From assembly GCA_949292785.1 (NCBI GenBank), contig CASFBK010000010.1, positions 1 through 64,000 of the forward strand: 64,000 nucleotides of DNA, given 5' to 3'. The position numbers and the translations under genes were made by a program. Under the pieces are notes generated by a model. It was given only the letters and a program-made list of their open reading frames with translations. It was not told the origin of the DNA and did not search any database. Each line of letters starts with the position of its first letter. Position 1 is the stretch's first letter. Of this stretch, positions 25,706 through 33,875 are shown piece by piece. The DNA comes from an uncultured Eubacteriales bacterium (lineage in GTDB: Bacteria; Bacillota; Clostridia; Lachnospirales; Lachnospiraceae).

Positions 25706-26647
25706 ATGGAAATACCTGTATATCTGTTTTCAGGTTTTATGGATAGCGGAAAGACTTCCCTCATAAAGGAAACTCTGATTGAGGAAGATTTTGGAGAAGG
25801 GGCTAAGACCCTTCTGATTGCCTGTGAAGACGGAGAAATCGAATATGATGAAGCAGAATTGGTAAAGGCAAACACCAAGCTTGTCATGATAGAAGAGGAA
25901 GAAGAATTCACAGAAAGTAAATTAAAGGAACTGGACTTACAGTATAAGCCGGACCAGGTCTTTATCGAATATAACGGAACATGGGAAATGGCGACTTTAC
26001 TGGAAATGAAGCTGCCAAAGGATTGGATTATCGTGCAGTCCTTAGCGACCGTAGATGCTACTACCTTTGAGATGTACCTTGCCAATATGCGTGCCATGAT
26101 TATGGAGCAGATTTTCCAGGCAGATGTTGTCATTATTAACCGTTGTGACGACAATACGCCTAAGGGTAAGTTCCGCCGTGCCATTAAGGTCATTAATCGA
26201 AAGGCACAGATTGCCTATGAGCGTGCCGACGGTACCGTCGATACCGGAGAAATGGAAGAACTTCCTTATGACCTGAATCAGGATATCATTGACATTACCG
26301 ATATGGATTATGGTATCTGGTACATGGACGCACTGGATGACCCTAGAAAATACGAAGGGAAAAAGGTACGTTTTTTGGCGTTGGTCTACCGTCCGGAAAA
26401 GTTGAAAAAAGGTGTATTCGTACCGGGACGTTTTGCTATGACCTGTTGTGCAGATGATATTACATTTGTAGGATTTAAGTGTAAGTATGATAAGGCTTCG
26501 GAAATTGCTCATAAGTCATGGATTACCATTACCGCAGAGATGCACAATGAATTTGCCATGGAGTATAAGGGAAAGGGTCCTGTGTTGTATGCATTGGATA
26601 TTCAGCCTGCTGAGAAGCCGGAGGATGAATTGATTTACTTTAATTAA
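25706..26647 (+). CDS. COG0523-like GTPase fused to TIGR03943/DUF1980-like domain
   Basis: 313 aa from the ATG at 25706, chosen because the upstream ATG (25679) overlaps the previous gene. N-terminal CobW-like NTPase with Walker A FMDSGKTS, but the CxCC metal motif is absent (the region reads LLIACEDGEIEYDEAE). After residue about 215 comes a domain with RFLALVYRPEKL, then PGRFAMTCCADDITFVGF, closely resembling the C-terminal domain of YcgQ-type (TIGR03943) proteins, which are linked to zinc-responsive YciC/YcgQR genes in Bacillus. So both partners usually encoded separately appear on one chain. Metal allocation with the preceding gene is inferred. Confidence 0.82.
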   Translation: MEIPVYLFSGFMDSGKTSLIKETLIEEDFGEGAKTLLIACEDGEIEYDEAELVKANTKLVMIEEEEEFTESKLKELDLQYKPDQVFIEYNGTWEMATLLEMKLPKDWIIVQSLATVDATTFEMYLANMRAMIMEQIFQADVVIINRCDDNTPKGKFRRAIKVINRKAQIAYERADGTVDTGEMEELPYDLNQDIIDITDMDYGIWYMDALDDPRKYEGKKVRFLALVYRPEKLKKGVFVPGRFAMTCCADDITFVGFKCKYDKASEIAHKSWITITAEMHNEFAMEYKGKGPVLYALDIQPAEKPEDELIYFN

Positions 26648-26664
26648 AATAAAATTTTCACAGG

Positions 26665-26697
26665 AGAGACTATGCAGAGGAATCTGTGTAGTCTCTT
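26665..26697 (+). terminator. Hairpin terminator after COG0523 genes
   Basis: AGAGACTA (26665-26672) pairs with TAGTCTCT (26689-26696), with an inner CAGA/TCTG extension. The T tail is short, so termination may be partial. Downstream, GATGTTAAAAATAT occurs twice, exactly 50 bp apart (26727 and 26777), before the HD-GYP gene. Confidence 0.65.
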
Positions 26698-26840
26698 ATC
26701 TGTCTAAGATTGGACAGGGGAAAGCGGATGTTAAAAATATTAAATTTACAACTTTTTTCCAGATAAGACTAGTGATGATGTTAAAAATATGTTAGAATAT
26801 TTTTCGAAAGGGTGATATAAGGAAAGGAAGATAAGTTTAT

Positions 26841-28277
26841 ATGAGATATGTCATCATAGATGATGTACAGCCTGGAATGGTGTTGGGAAGAGACATATAT
26901 GATTTTTCAGCAAGGACACTTTTGTCGGAGGGAAAGGAACTATCACAGGAGCTGATTCAGAAATTGAAACAGCGTGGTTATGCCGGTGTTTATATTGATG
27001 ATGAATGGTCAAAGGATATTAACATAGAAGAGATTATTTCCATGGAATTACGGGCAAATGCGGCGATGTCGCTGCAGGAGCTTGATATGGATGCGACTAT
27101 GGAGGCTTCAAAAAGAATTGTAGAGCAGATATTAGATGCACAGGTAATTTCGTTGGATATTATGGATTTAAAGTCTTACGATGATTATATTTATCGACAT
27201 TCCGTTAACGTAGCAGTATTGTCTACGATAATCGGAATAGGAGCAGGTTATGGATTAGATGAGCTGAAAGACTTATGTCTGGCAGCTATTTTTCATGATT
27301 TGGGAAAGATACTGATTGATGAACGAATTTTGAATAAACCGGGAAAGCTAAATGCCATGGAGAATGAGGTGGTAAGACGTCATTCCCAGTTATCTTATGA
27401 TATGCTTTATGACCGATGGAATATTCCGGCAAGGGTGAAAGCAGGTGTGCTGTGTCATCATGAAAATGAAGATGGCAGCGGATATCCCAATGGTCTTTCA
27501 GGGGATAAGATACATCCTTTTGCCAAAATCATACATGTGGCGGATGTATATGATGCATTGTCCTCCAAACGACCTTATAAAGAGGCTTGTTCGTATTCCG
27601 AAGCGCTGGAATACCTGATGGGTGGATGTGGAACATTATTCGATAAGGAAATTGTAGAGATTTTTACCAAATATGTAGCAATTTATCCTAAGGGAATGAT
27701 AGTGGAGCTTTCGGATGGACAAGAGGCGCTTGTTATGGAGAATGACAAGAATAACCGCCTAAGACCTAAGGTGAAGCTTTTAGACGGCACAATACTGGAT
27801 TTGCAGGATGTAGAAAAGAACAGGAATATCACGGTGGTGCGTCAGTGCGGAATGCATGCCATGATAGCAGATGAAATAGAGGAGAATGAAAAGGGACGTA
27901 ACCAGAGATTATATCACATACTGGTGGTAGATGATATGGTATCCAGTCTTCATCAGATAAAAGAAATCCTAGAGAAAGGGTACAAGGTATCACTGGTAAA
28001 ATCAGGACAGCAGGCACTGGAATTTTTACAGAAGAAAAGGCCGGATTTGATTTTGATGGATGTGGCAATGCCAAATAAGAGTGGAATTGAAACCGCAAAG
28101 GAGATAAGGGAACGGTTTCCCGAGCATATACCTGTCATTTTTGTATCAGCGCTGCATGACATTCAGACGGTAATGGAATGCAGGAATATACAGGCAGCAG
28201 ATTATATCGTAAAGCCTTTTGAACCATCCTATTTAAAAGAAAGAATACGAATTGTGTTAGGAGAGGAAAATGTCTGA
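26841..28277 (+). CDS. HD-GYP cyclic-di-GMP phosphodiesterase with C-terminal receiver domain
   Basis: 478 aa cytoplasmic protein. N-terminal DUF3391-like segment, then an HD-GYP domain (about residues 110-290) with AIFHDLGK, the second metal motif CHHENEDGSGYP and IIHVADVYDALSSKRPY, all intact, so it should hydrolyse cyclic di-GMP. Residues about 355-478 are a receiver domain (HILVVDDM, phospho-acceptor Asp in LILMDVAMPNKSG, Lys in YIVKPFEPS). A receiver at the C-terminal end is the reverse of the usual order. The next gene, a hybrid kinase with HPt, overlaps by 8 bp, making it the likely phosphodonor. Confidence 0.92.
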   Translation: MRYVIIDDVQPGMVLGRDIYDFSARTLLSEGKELSQELIQKLKQRGYAGVYIDDEWSKDINIEEIISMELRANAAMSLQELDMDATMEASKRIVEQILDAQVISLDIMDLKSYDDYIYRHSVNVAVLSTIIGIGAGYGLDELKDLCLAAIFHDLGKILIDERILNKPGKLNAMENEVVRRHSQLSYDMLYDRWNIPARVKAGVLCHHENEDGSGYPNGLSGDKIHPFAKIIHVADVYDALSSKRPYKEACSYSEALEYLMGGCGTLFDKEIVEIFTKYVAIYPKGMIVELSDGQEALVMENDKNNRLRPKVKLLDGTILDLQDVEKNRNITVVRQCGMHAMIADEIEENEKGRNQRLYHILVVDDMVSSLHQIKEILEKGYKVSLVKSGQQALEFLQKKRPDLILMDVAMPNKSGIETAKEIRERFPEHIPVIFVSALHDIQTVMECRNIQAADYIVKPFEPSYLKERIRIVLGEENV

Positions 28278-31005
28278 CATGCTGATTGTAATTCAAATGA
28301 TAGTGGTAGCGATTTGTCTGGATATTATAGTTGCATTATGTTTTAGAAAGCAATGTACGCAGCGGGGTACATTGCTTTTAATCATGACAGCAGTATTTGG
28401 TTATAATCTTGTGGGAGCATTGACCGGAACCATGGAAAGAAACTATATTCATGAAATCTCAGATGTACTTTACATGGTGGCAGAAATCTGCTTTTTTCTG
28501 GGAATGTGGAACTTAGTTGGATACATGATAAACCGCCCATGGCCCAAATGGCTGATGAATATGGTGACGGTTTATTTTTCTATTCTTCTGTTGATACGCC
28601 TTACCAATCAGGAACATTTTCTGTTCTACGAAGAGAAAGTTTATACACAGGTGAAACAGGGGATTTTTTCTTACGTGTATATGATAAGTATTTTCCTGAA
28701 TATTCTGGCAATGTTTTTGGTGTGTCTGACCATATGCATAAAACGCTATGGAAAAATTGGCAGGAATGAGCGGAGAGAATACCGTCTTATGCTGTTAGCG
28801 ACTCTTATTCCATGTGTAAACAGTATAGATTATCTTCTGGGAGGCAGTAATTACGATAAGATTCAGCCTTTTGGCATGTTTTTGGAGAGTATCATTATGC
28901 TTCTGGTGGTGAACAGGTATCATTTTTTACGGGTCGTGGAAAGTGCAAGGGAGCTTGTAATAGAAACGATGGATATTGGTCTTATCATTGTAGACCGTGA
29001 CTATGGATATCTGGACGCGAATACATATGCAGCCAAGGTATTTCCTGAATTATTAAAAATAGAAAGAAGAAACAATATCTGGATGACAATACCTGAAATG
29101 AAAGAGATCTTTCAGGGAGGAGCAGCCGGGGAATTCAAGAGAAATGAAAAATATTACGAATGGAAAAAGTCAGAGGTATATCTGGAAAAGCGTCAGCGGG
29201 GATATGCACTTTGTTTATATGATATTACAGAACCAAAGAAAGCTATGCTTGGCTTAATGGAAATGAAGCAGCAGGCGGAGGCAGAATGTGAAGAAAAGAG
29301 TATTTTTCTTGCAAATGCCAGTCATGAAATCCGTACGCCGATGAATGTAATTTTGGGGATGAGCGAAGTATGTATGCAGAAAACAGCGAACCGGGAGATG
29401 AAGAATGCGCTCCGTATTATGAAGGAAGCCGGAGAGGGGCTGCTAGAGACCATCAATGGAATTTTGGATTTCTCTAAGATAGAAGCAGGGAAGGTAGAGG
29501 TACAAGAGGAAGTTTATTCTCTGGAAAAGGTGCTGCTTGATTTTTATGAAATGATGCAGGGAAGGCTTTACCATAAAAATGTGGAATTTAAAGTCCAAAT
29601 TGGGAAGCAGGTACCGAAGATGCTAAGGGGAGATGAGGGGAAAGTACGAATCGTGCTGATGAATCTCTTAAGTAATGCAGGAAAATATACGCGGGAGGGA
29701 AGTATTATTCTCAAGGCAGAAAGATGGGCGGAAGAGGGAAAGCAGTGGATTTTCTTTGAAGTAAGAGATACGGGAATCGGTATGGCGTCTAAGGATGTAA
29801 ATCGAATATTTGAAAAATATACCCAGGTAGGAGAAGACAGTGAAATCCGAAGAGCAGGAACCGGGCTTGGACTTTCCATTACAAGAAGTCTGGTGGTGGC
29901 TATGGGAGGAGATATTCAGGTAGAGACATCTTTGGGAGAGGGAAGTGTATTTCGGGTAAGGCTTCCTATGGCAGTAGAGGAAGAGCGTTATTTTGATTAT
30001 ACAGAAGTTACCAAAGAGTGGCTGGAAAAGTATCACAAAAGAGAGGAAACGGAGGAAGCAGAAGAAATTACGGTAATTTATCCGAAAGGAAAAGCATTTG
30101 TTGTAGATGATATGGAAGTAAACCTAAAAGTAGCCCAGGGAATGCTTGCGTTATATCAGATACAGTCGCGTGGAGCGCTTAGTGGAGCGATGGCATTAGA
30201 GGAATTGAAGCAGGAAACCTATGACATTCTTTTTATTGACCAGATGATGCCCCAGATGGATGGAATAGAAACCTTACGAAAAATACGGGATTTAGGAATT
30301 GTTACGCCGGCAGTTGCATTAACAGCTCAAAATATTCCGGAGGAAATCCGCCGTTTAAAGGAAAATGGATTTGATGATGTTTTGGTAAAGCCATTGGAAC
30401 GAAAGAAGCTGGAGCAGAAGCTGGAAGTCTATATGAGCGAGAAGAAGCAAAAGGGAAGAGGAGTTCAAAGCAGAAATCAGCGGGATGTTTTAAAAAGTTA
30501 TTACTATCAGGTGTCAGAGATTGCAGAAAATCTGTGGCGTTTATATCGGGAGGATTTTGAGACATTCCTGATTCAAGTACATGGAATTAAGGGGGCAAGC
30601 CAAAATATTGGGGCAGTTCTGGCAGGAAATCTGGCAGAGCAGATGGAGCAGGAAGGGAAAAAGGGAAATAGAGTCTGGGTAGAAGAAAAATTGGAGGAAT
30701 TTTCCGCGGTGCTGCAAAGAACACTGGAATGGGTGAAAAAGAAGATAGAAGAAGCTTCGCTGCAAAGACCAAAAAAGGAAAAGCTAGAGAAAAGTCAACT
30801 GATGTTTATGGCAGAAAAGCTGGAGGAATTTGAACTGGAAGAAGCCCAGGAAGAGTTAGAGAACATCATGCAGTATTCTTATTCTGCCAGGGAGGAGGAG
30901 ATGCTTTTCGATTTAGAACGCCAGATAGTAAATCTGGAGTATAACGAGGCAGTAAAGGTAATTCGTGAATTTCTGAAAGAAGAAGGAAAGGGAGCGCAGG
31001 GATGA
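28270..31005 (+). CDS. Hybrid sensor histidine kinase with receiver and HPt domains
   Basis: 911 aa. Seven or so membrane helices in residues 1-225 (7TM histidine-kinase sensor type), a PAS-like segment (about 230-320), HisKA with ANASHEIRTPMN (about 348-359), HATPase with MNLLSNAGKYT and GTGLGLSI, a receiver domain with FIDQMMPQMDG (about 655-665) and a C-terminal HPt domain with the phospho-acceptor His in VHGIKGASQNIGA (about 776). A charged helical tail follows. It can therefore run a complete phosphorelay, probably ending on the receiver of the overlapping HD-GYP gene. It overlaps the next gene by 4 bp. Confidence 0.92.
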   Translation: MSDMLIVIQMIVVAICLDIIVALCFRKQCTQRGTLLLIMTAVFGYNLVGALTGTMERNYIHEISDVLYMVAEICFFLGMWNLVGYMINRPWPKWLMNMVTVYFSILLLIRLTNQEHFLFYEEKVYTQVKQGIFSYVYMISIFLNILAMFLVCLTICIKRYGKIGRNERREYRLMLLATLIPCVNSIDYLLGGSNYDKIQPFGMFLESIIMLLVVNRYHFLRVVESARELVIETMDIGLIIVDRDYGYLDANTYAAKVFPELLKIERRNNIWMTIPEMKEIFQGGAAGEFKRNEKYYEWKKSEVYLEKRQRGYALCLYDITEPKKAMLGLMEMKQQAEAECEEKSIFLANASHEIRTPMNVILGMSEVCMQKTANREMKNALRIMKEAGEGLLETINGILDFSKIEAGKVEVQEEVYSLEKVLLDFYEMMQGRLYHKNVEFKVQIGKQVPKMLRGDEGKVRIVLMNLLSNAGKYTREGSIILKAERWAEEGKQWIFFEVRDTGIGMASKDVNRIFEKYTQVGEDSEIRRAGTGLGLSITRSLVVAMGGDIQVETSLGEGSVFRVRLPMAVEEERYFDYTEVTKEWLEKYHKREETEEAEEITVIYPKGKAFVVDDMEVNLKVAQGMLALYQIQSRGALSGAMALEELKQETYDILFIDQMMPQMDGIETLRKIRDLGIVTPAVALTAQNIPEEIRRLKENGFDDVLVKPLERKKLEQKLEVYMSEKKQKGRGVQSRNQRDVLKSYYYQVSEIAENLWRLYREDFETFLIQVHGIKGASQNIGAVLAGNLAEQMEQEGKKGNRVWVEEKLEEFSAVLQRTLEWVKKKIEEASLQRPKKEKLEKSQLMFMAEKLEEFELEEAQEELENIMQYSYSAREEEMLFDLERQIVNLEYNEAVKVIREFLKEEGKGAQG

Positions 31006-32477
31006 GCGTAACTATCATAGATATGAATCGGCTGGAAAGCTATCGTGAGAATAACCGGATTGAAGCTAAGAAGGCGCTGGGAGGTCTGCCTCATAGCCTG
31101 TGGGAAACGTATTCCGCTTTTGCAAACACCCTTGGAGGAATTCTGCTTCTGGGAGTAGAGGAACGAAAGGACGGCTCTTTTCTGGTGCATGATTTGCCGG
31201 AGCCCCAGCGCCTGATAGATGAATTCTGGAGTATTATATCAGACCCGGAGCGGGTCAGCAGAAATATTCTAAAGCCGGAACAGGTGCGGGTGGAAGAACT
31301 GGACCAAAAAAGAATCATAACCATAACAGTCCCCAGGGCAGAGCGAAAGGAACGCCCGGTATATATCGGAACAGACATCTATACCGGTTCCTATCGCAGG
31401 GACGGAGAAGGAGATTATCATTGTTCTCAGGAAGAAGTAGAACATATGTTAAAGGAAGCAAAAGAAGATTCCGGCAGACAGGTATTAGAGGAATTTAGGA
31501 TGCAGGATTTGGAGGCAGAAACACTGGAGCGATACCGCAGGGAGCTGAAAAGACAGCGCCCGGGACATATGTGGCTGGAGCTGTCTACAGAAGATTTTCT
31601 TGAAAAAATAGGAGCAGCGGGACAGGGGGAGGATGGAAATCTGTATCCTACCACAGCAGGGCTTCTGATGTTTGGCAAAGAGAAGGATATTGTAAAAAAA
31701 TATTCCTGTTATGCACTGGATTATCAGGAGTTACGCAATGACGGTATCTGGGTTGATTTCGTGATTTCCGGTACGGGAACCTGGAGTGGAAATTTATATG
31801 ACTTTTTTGAATTGGTATCGGAAAAACTGCTAAAAGGAATCCGTCTGCCCTATCAGGGAGTGGAAACGCCGGTGCATAAAGCAATTCGTGAAGTGTTGGC
31901 GAACTGTCTGGTAAATGCAGATTATGAAGCAAAACAGGGCGTTTTGGTACAAAAGGCAGGCAAGCGGTTATTATTTGAAAATCCCGGAACCTTTGGTGTG
32001 GACCAGGAGCAGGCAAAGCAGGGAGGAATCTCTAGTCCAAGGAATCCGGAATTAATCAAAATGTTTCATTTGATTAATATTGGAAAGGGTGATGGAAAGG
32101 GATTGTCACGAATCTATTCTCTGTGGAGAGAACAGGGATGGGCGATGCCGGAAATCCGTGAAGAATTCCAGCCGGAACGGATACAGGTATCTTTGGTAGT
32201 AGAGCAGGAGAAAACGAGGAACGAGTCTCGAAACAGCGGAGGCGGTAAGAAGCTTCGGGAAGAACGGCGCAGGGTAAACGAAGTGGTTTACGAAAGCCAA
32301 AGGCAGCAGGTCATTGATTATGTAACGGTTTCTATTCAAATTAGTACTACCAAGACAGCGGAACTGTTAGATATTAGTAAGGCAGGGGCAAAAGAAGTTC
32401 TTAATAAAATGGTAGAAGAAGGGATTTTGGAACGGTGCGGAGACCGGCGTAATCGTACCTATCGGCTCAAAGCATGA
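31002..32477 (+). CDS. AlbA_2/Schlafen-like putative regulator with HATPase-type and winged-helix domains
   Basis: 491 aa cytoplasmic protein. Residues about 10-140 match the AlbA_2 (formerly divergent AAA_4) domain with SAFANTLGGILLLGVEE and the GSYRRDGEGDY segment. The middle region (about 285-390) matches HATPase_c_4 with AIREVLANCLVNADY and NPGTFG. The C-terminus is a winged helix-turn-helix with TAELLDISKAGAKEVLNKM. Such proteins are labelled transcriptional regulators or ATP-dependent helicase-like; the biochemical role is poorly defined. It overlaps the hybrid kinase gene (ATGA) and completes the operon, suggesting it acts downstream of the same signal. Confidence 0.85.
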   Translation: MSVTIIDMNRLESYRENNRIEAKKALGGLPHSLWETYSAFANTLGGILLLGVEERKDGSFLVHDLPEPQRLIDEFWSIISDPERVSRNILKPEQVRVEELDQKRIITITVPRAERKERPVYIGTDIYTGSYRRDGEGDYHCSQEEVEHMLKEAKEDSGRQVLEEFRMQDLEAETLERYRRELKRQRPGHMWLELSTEDFLEKIGAAGQGEDGNLYPTTAGLLMFGKEKDIVKKYSCYALDYQELRNDGIWVDFVISGTGTWSGNLYDFFELVSEKLLKGIRLPYQGVETPVHKAIREVLANCLVNADYEAKQGVLVQKAGKRLLFENPGTFGVDQEQAKQGGISSPRNPELIKMFHLINIGKGDGKGLSRIYSLWREQGWAMPEIREEFQPERIQVSLVVEQEKTRNESRNSGGGKKLREERRRVNEVVYESQRQQVIDYVTVSIQISTTKTAELLDISKAGAKEVLNKMVEEGILERCGDRRNRTYRLKA

Positions 32478-32557
32478 ATTTTTTCATAGACAATGGTAGG
32501 GAGACCTGATAAGGAAACTTAAGTGAGGATTATAGAAATTTAAAGGGAAAGGATAAA

Positions 32558-33238
32558 ATGATGAAAGAAAAAAGCAGGTTATCGGACCGAATTGCAGACA
32601 GTATTCTATCTATGATTACGGTAGAAAAGCGTTTTTTACCCGGCGACAAGCTGCCGAATGAAAATATATTGTCAGAAGAATTAAAGGTAAGCAGAACTAC
32701 CCTGCGTGAAGCCATTCGTATTCTTGCTACGGGAGGGATTTTGGAAATTCGCAGGGGAAGAGGAACTTTTGTCCGGGAGGATTTGCAGCTGGACAACCCA
32801 AAGGAACTGATACCCCTTACTTCGGCAAAGGTCAAAGCCCGTGACTTATATGAAATGCGTCTTATTTTTGAACCGGAAGCGGCTTATTATGCAGCGCTTC
32901 GGGCTACCGATAAGGAGATAGAGCGGATTGTAAGTCTCGGAACGGAAATTGAGGAACGGATTCATCAGGGAAAGGACCGAACAGAAGTAGAGCAGGCGTT
33001 TCATAAGTCCATTGCCAAAGCGACTCACAATGAATTCATGAATCAGCTGATGCCGGTGATTTACGAAGGAATCAATAAGGGAGTCCGTCTATCTAAAGTT
33101 CATGAAGAAGCGGTGCATGCAACCCTGGTAGACCATAAGATGTTGATGGATTTTCTGAAAGCACGGAATGCGGAAGGGGCAAGAAATGCCATGCGAATTC
33201 ATATCCTGCATGCCATGGAACAGCTTCCTATGGAGTAA
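32558..33238 (+). CDS. GntR/FadR-family transcriptional regulator
   Basis: 226 aa. N-terminal winged helix with the GntR signature LPNENILSEELKVSRTTLRE and GRGTFV (about residues 28-75), C-terminal all-helical FCD effector domain with metal-coordinating-type residues (YEMRLIFEPEAA, AFHKSIAKATHN, VDHKMLMDFL). FCD regulators usually bind organic or sugar acids. GGGAAAGG precedes the start; a second ATG follows immediately. It stands alone with a small membrane-protein gene 12 bp downstream, and ilvD follows after a long leader. Its target is unknown. Confidence 0.9.
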   Translation: MMKEKSRLSDRIADSILSMITVEKRFLPGDKLPNENILSEELKVSRTTLREAIRILATGGILEIRRGRGTFVREDLQLDNPKELIPLTSAKVKARDLYEMRLIFEPEAAYYAALRATDKEIERIVSLGTEIEERIHQGKDRTEVEQAFHKSIAKATHNEFMNQLMPVIYEGINKGVRLSKVHEEAVHATLVDHKMLMDFLKARNAEGARNAMRIHILHAMEQLPME

Positions 33239-33250
33239 AGGGGGAAGAAC

Positions 33251-33532
33251 ATGGAAGTGATATTGGAGTTTATTGTAGAGGTTGTATTAGAGGGTTTGAT
33301 AGAACTTTCCACAGCACAGGAATTGCCGAAAACGGTTCGTGGAATCTGCCTTACTGTAATTACAGCAGTAATGCTTGGATTTGGAGGTTTCTGTGTGTAC
33401 TGTGCAGTAACCGAAGCTTCCGGTATAGCGGCGCGGGTGATGTTTGTTTTGGTAGCCTTGTTGATGTTTGCGGGCTGTATTGGATTTTGGCGGAAAGTGT
33501 TACGGAAAAAAAGAATAGGGGAGAAGAAATGA
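33251..33532 (+). CDS. Small two-helix membrane protein of unknown function
   Basis: 93 aa. Two hydrophobic segments (about residues 29-50 and 56-78) separated by a short loop, with a basic tail (WRKVLRKKRIGEKK) that should stay inside. AAGGGGGAAG gives a ribosome site and the gene lies 12 bp after the GntR regulator, so translation is plausible. No family recognised. The acidic amphipathic N-terminus may lie on the membrane. Confidence 0.7.
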   Translation: MEVILEFIVEVVLEGLIELSTAQELPKTVRGICLTVITAVMLGFGGFCVYCAVTEASGIAARVMFVLVALLMFAGCIGFWRKVLRKKRIGEKK

Positions 33533-33577
33533 CTTCTTTCGAGAAATCAAGAAAAAATAAATTGTAATACAACTGTA

Positions 33578-33607
33578 TTGACAGCAGACAACTATAAGAG
33601 GTATAAT
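33578..33607 (+). promoter_or_regulatory. SigA-type promoter of ilvD
   Basis: TTGACA at 33578-33583 and TATAAT at 33602-33607 with an 18-bp spacer, both perfect consensus. Transcription should begin near 33614, giving a leader of about 260 nt before the ilvD start codon. Confidence 0.85.
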
Positions 33608-33632
33608 GTACGCGTAGACAATGAGCAGTGCC

Positions 33633-33812
33633 AAAGATGATAACGAATCAGAGGCGTCATGCTTGCATGTAAGCAGCTGATTTGTTGTCATCTTTGATAG
33701 GGCGAAGCCCGCGAGCCTGATGAAGCGAAGCGGAATCAGGCATACACTGCGGTGTAAATTAAAAATGCAGTGCCAAATCAGGCATACACTGCGGGGGATA
33801 TCGAAAATGCAA
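33633..33812 (+). promoter_or_regulatory. Structured ilvD leader with repeats
   Basis: A 19-nt arm (33633-33651) pairs with 33677-33695; the only two departures from Watson-Crick are G-U pairs, which suggests the structure matters as RNA. An inner GCTT/AAGC hairpin lies in its loop. Then follow GGGC-GAA-GCCC (33700-33710), GCCTGAT/ATCAGGC (33715-33741), and two copies of AATCAGGCATACACTGCGG (33734 and 33776, 42 bp apart). CACTGC of either copy can pair with GCAGTG at 33768-33773, giving alternative folds. No T-box sequence (AGGGTGGNACCGCG) was found. Confidence 0.65.
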
Positions 33813-33875
33813 AGCATTTATTATCAAGTATGTAGTTTGTAAATCAAAAATGATAGAAAGAAAAGAGGTAGTAAA

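Noticed and set aside
33614-33875. T-box element in front of ilvD
   Set aside because: No AGGGTGGNACCGCG-like sequence or Stem I pattern with a branched-chain codon could be found.
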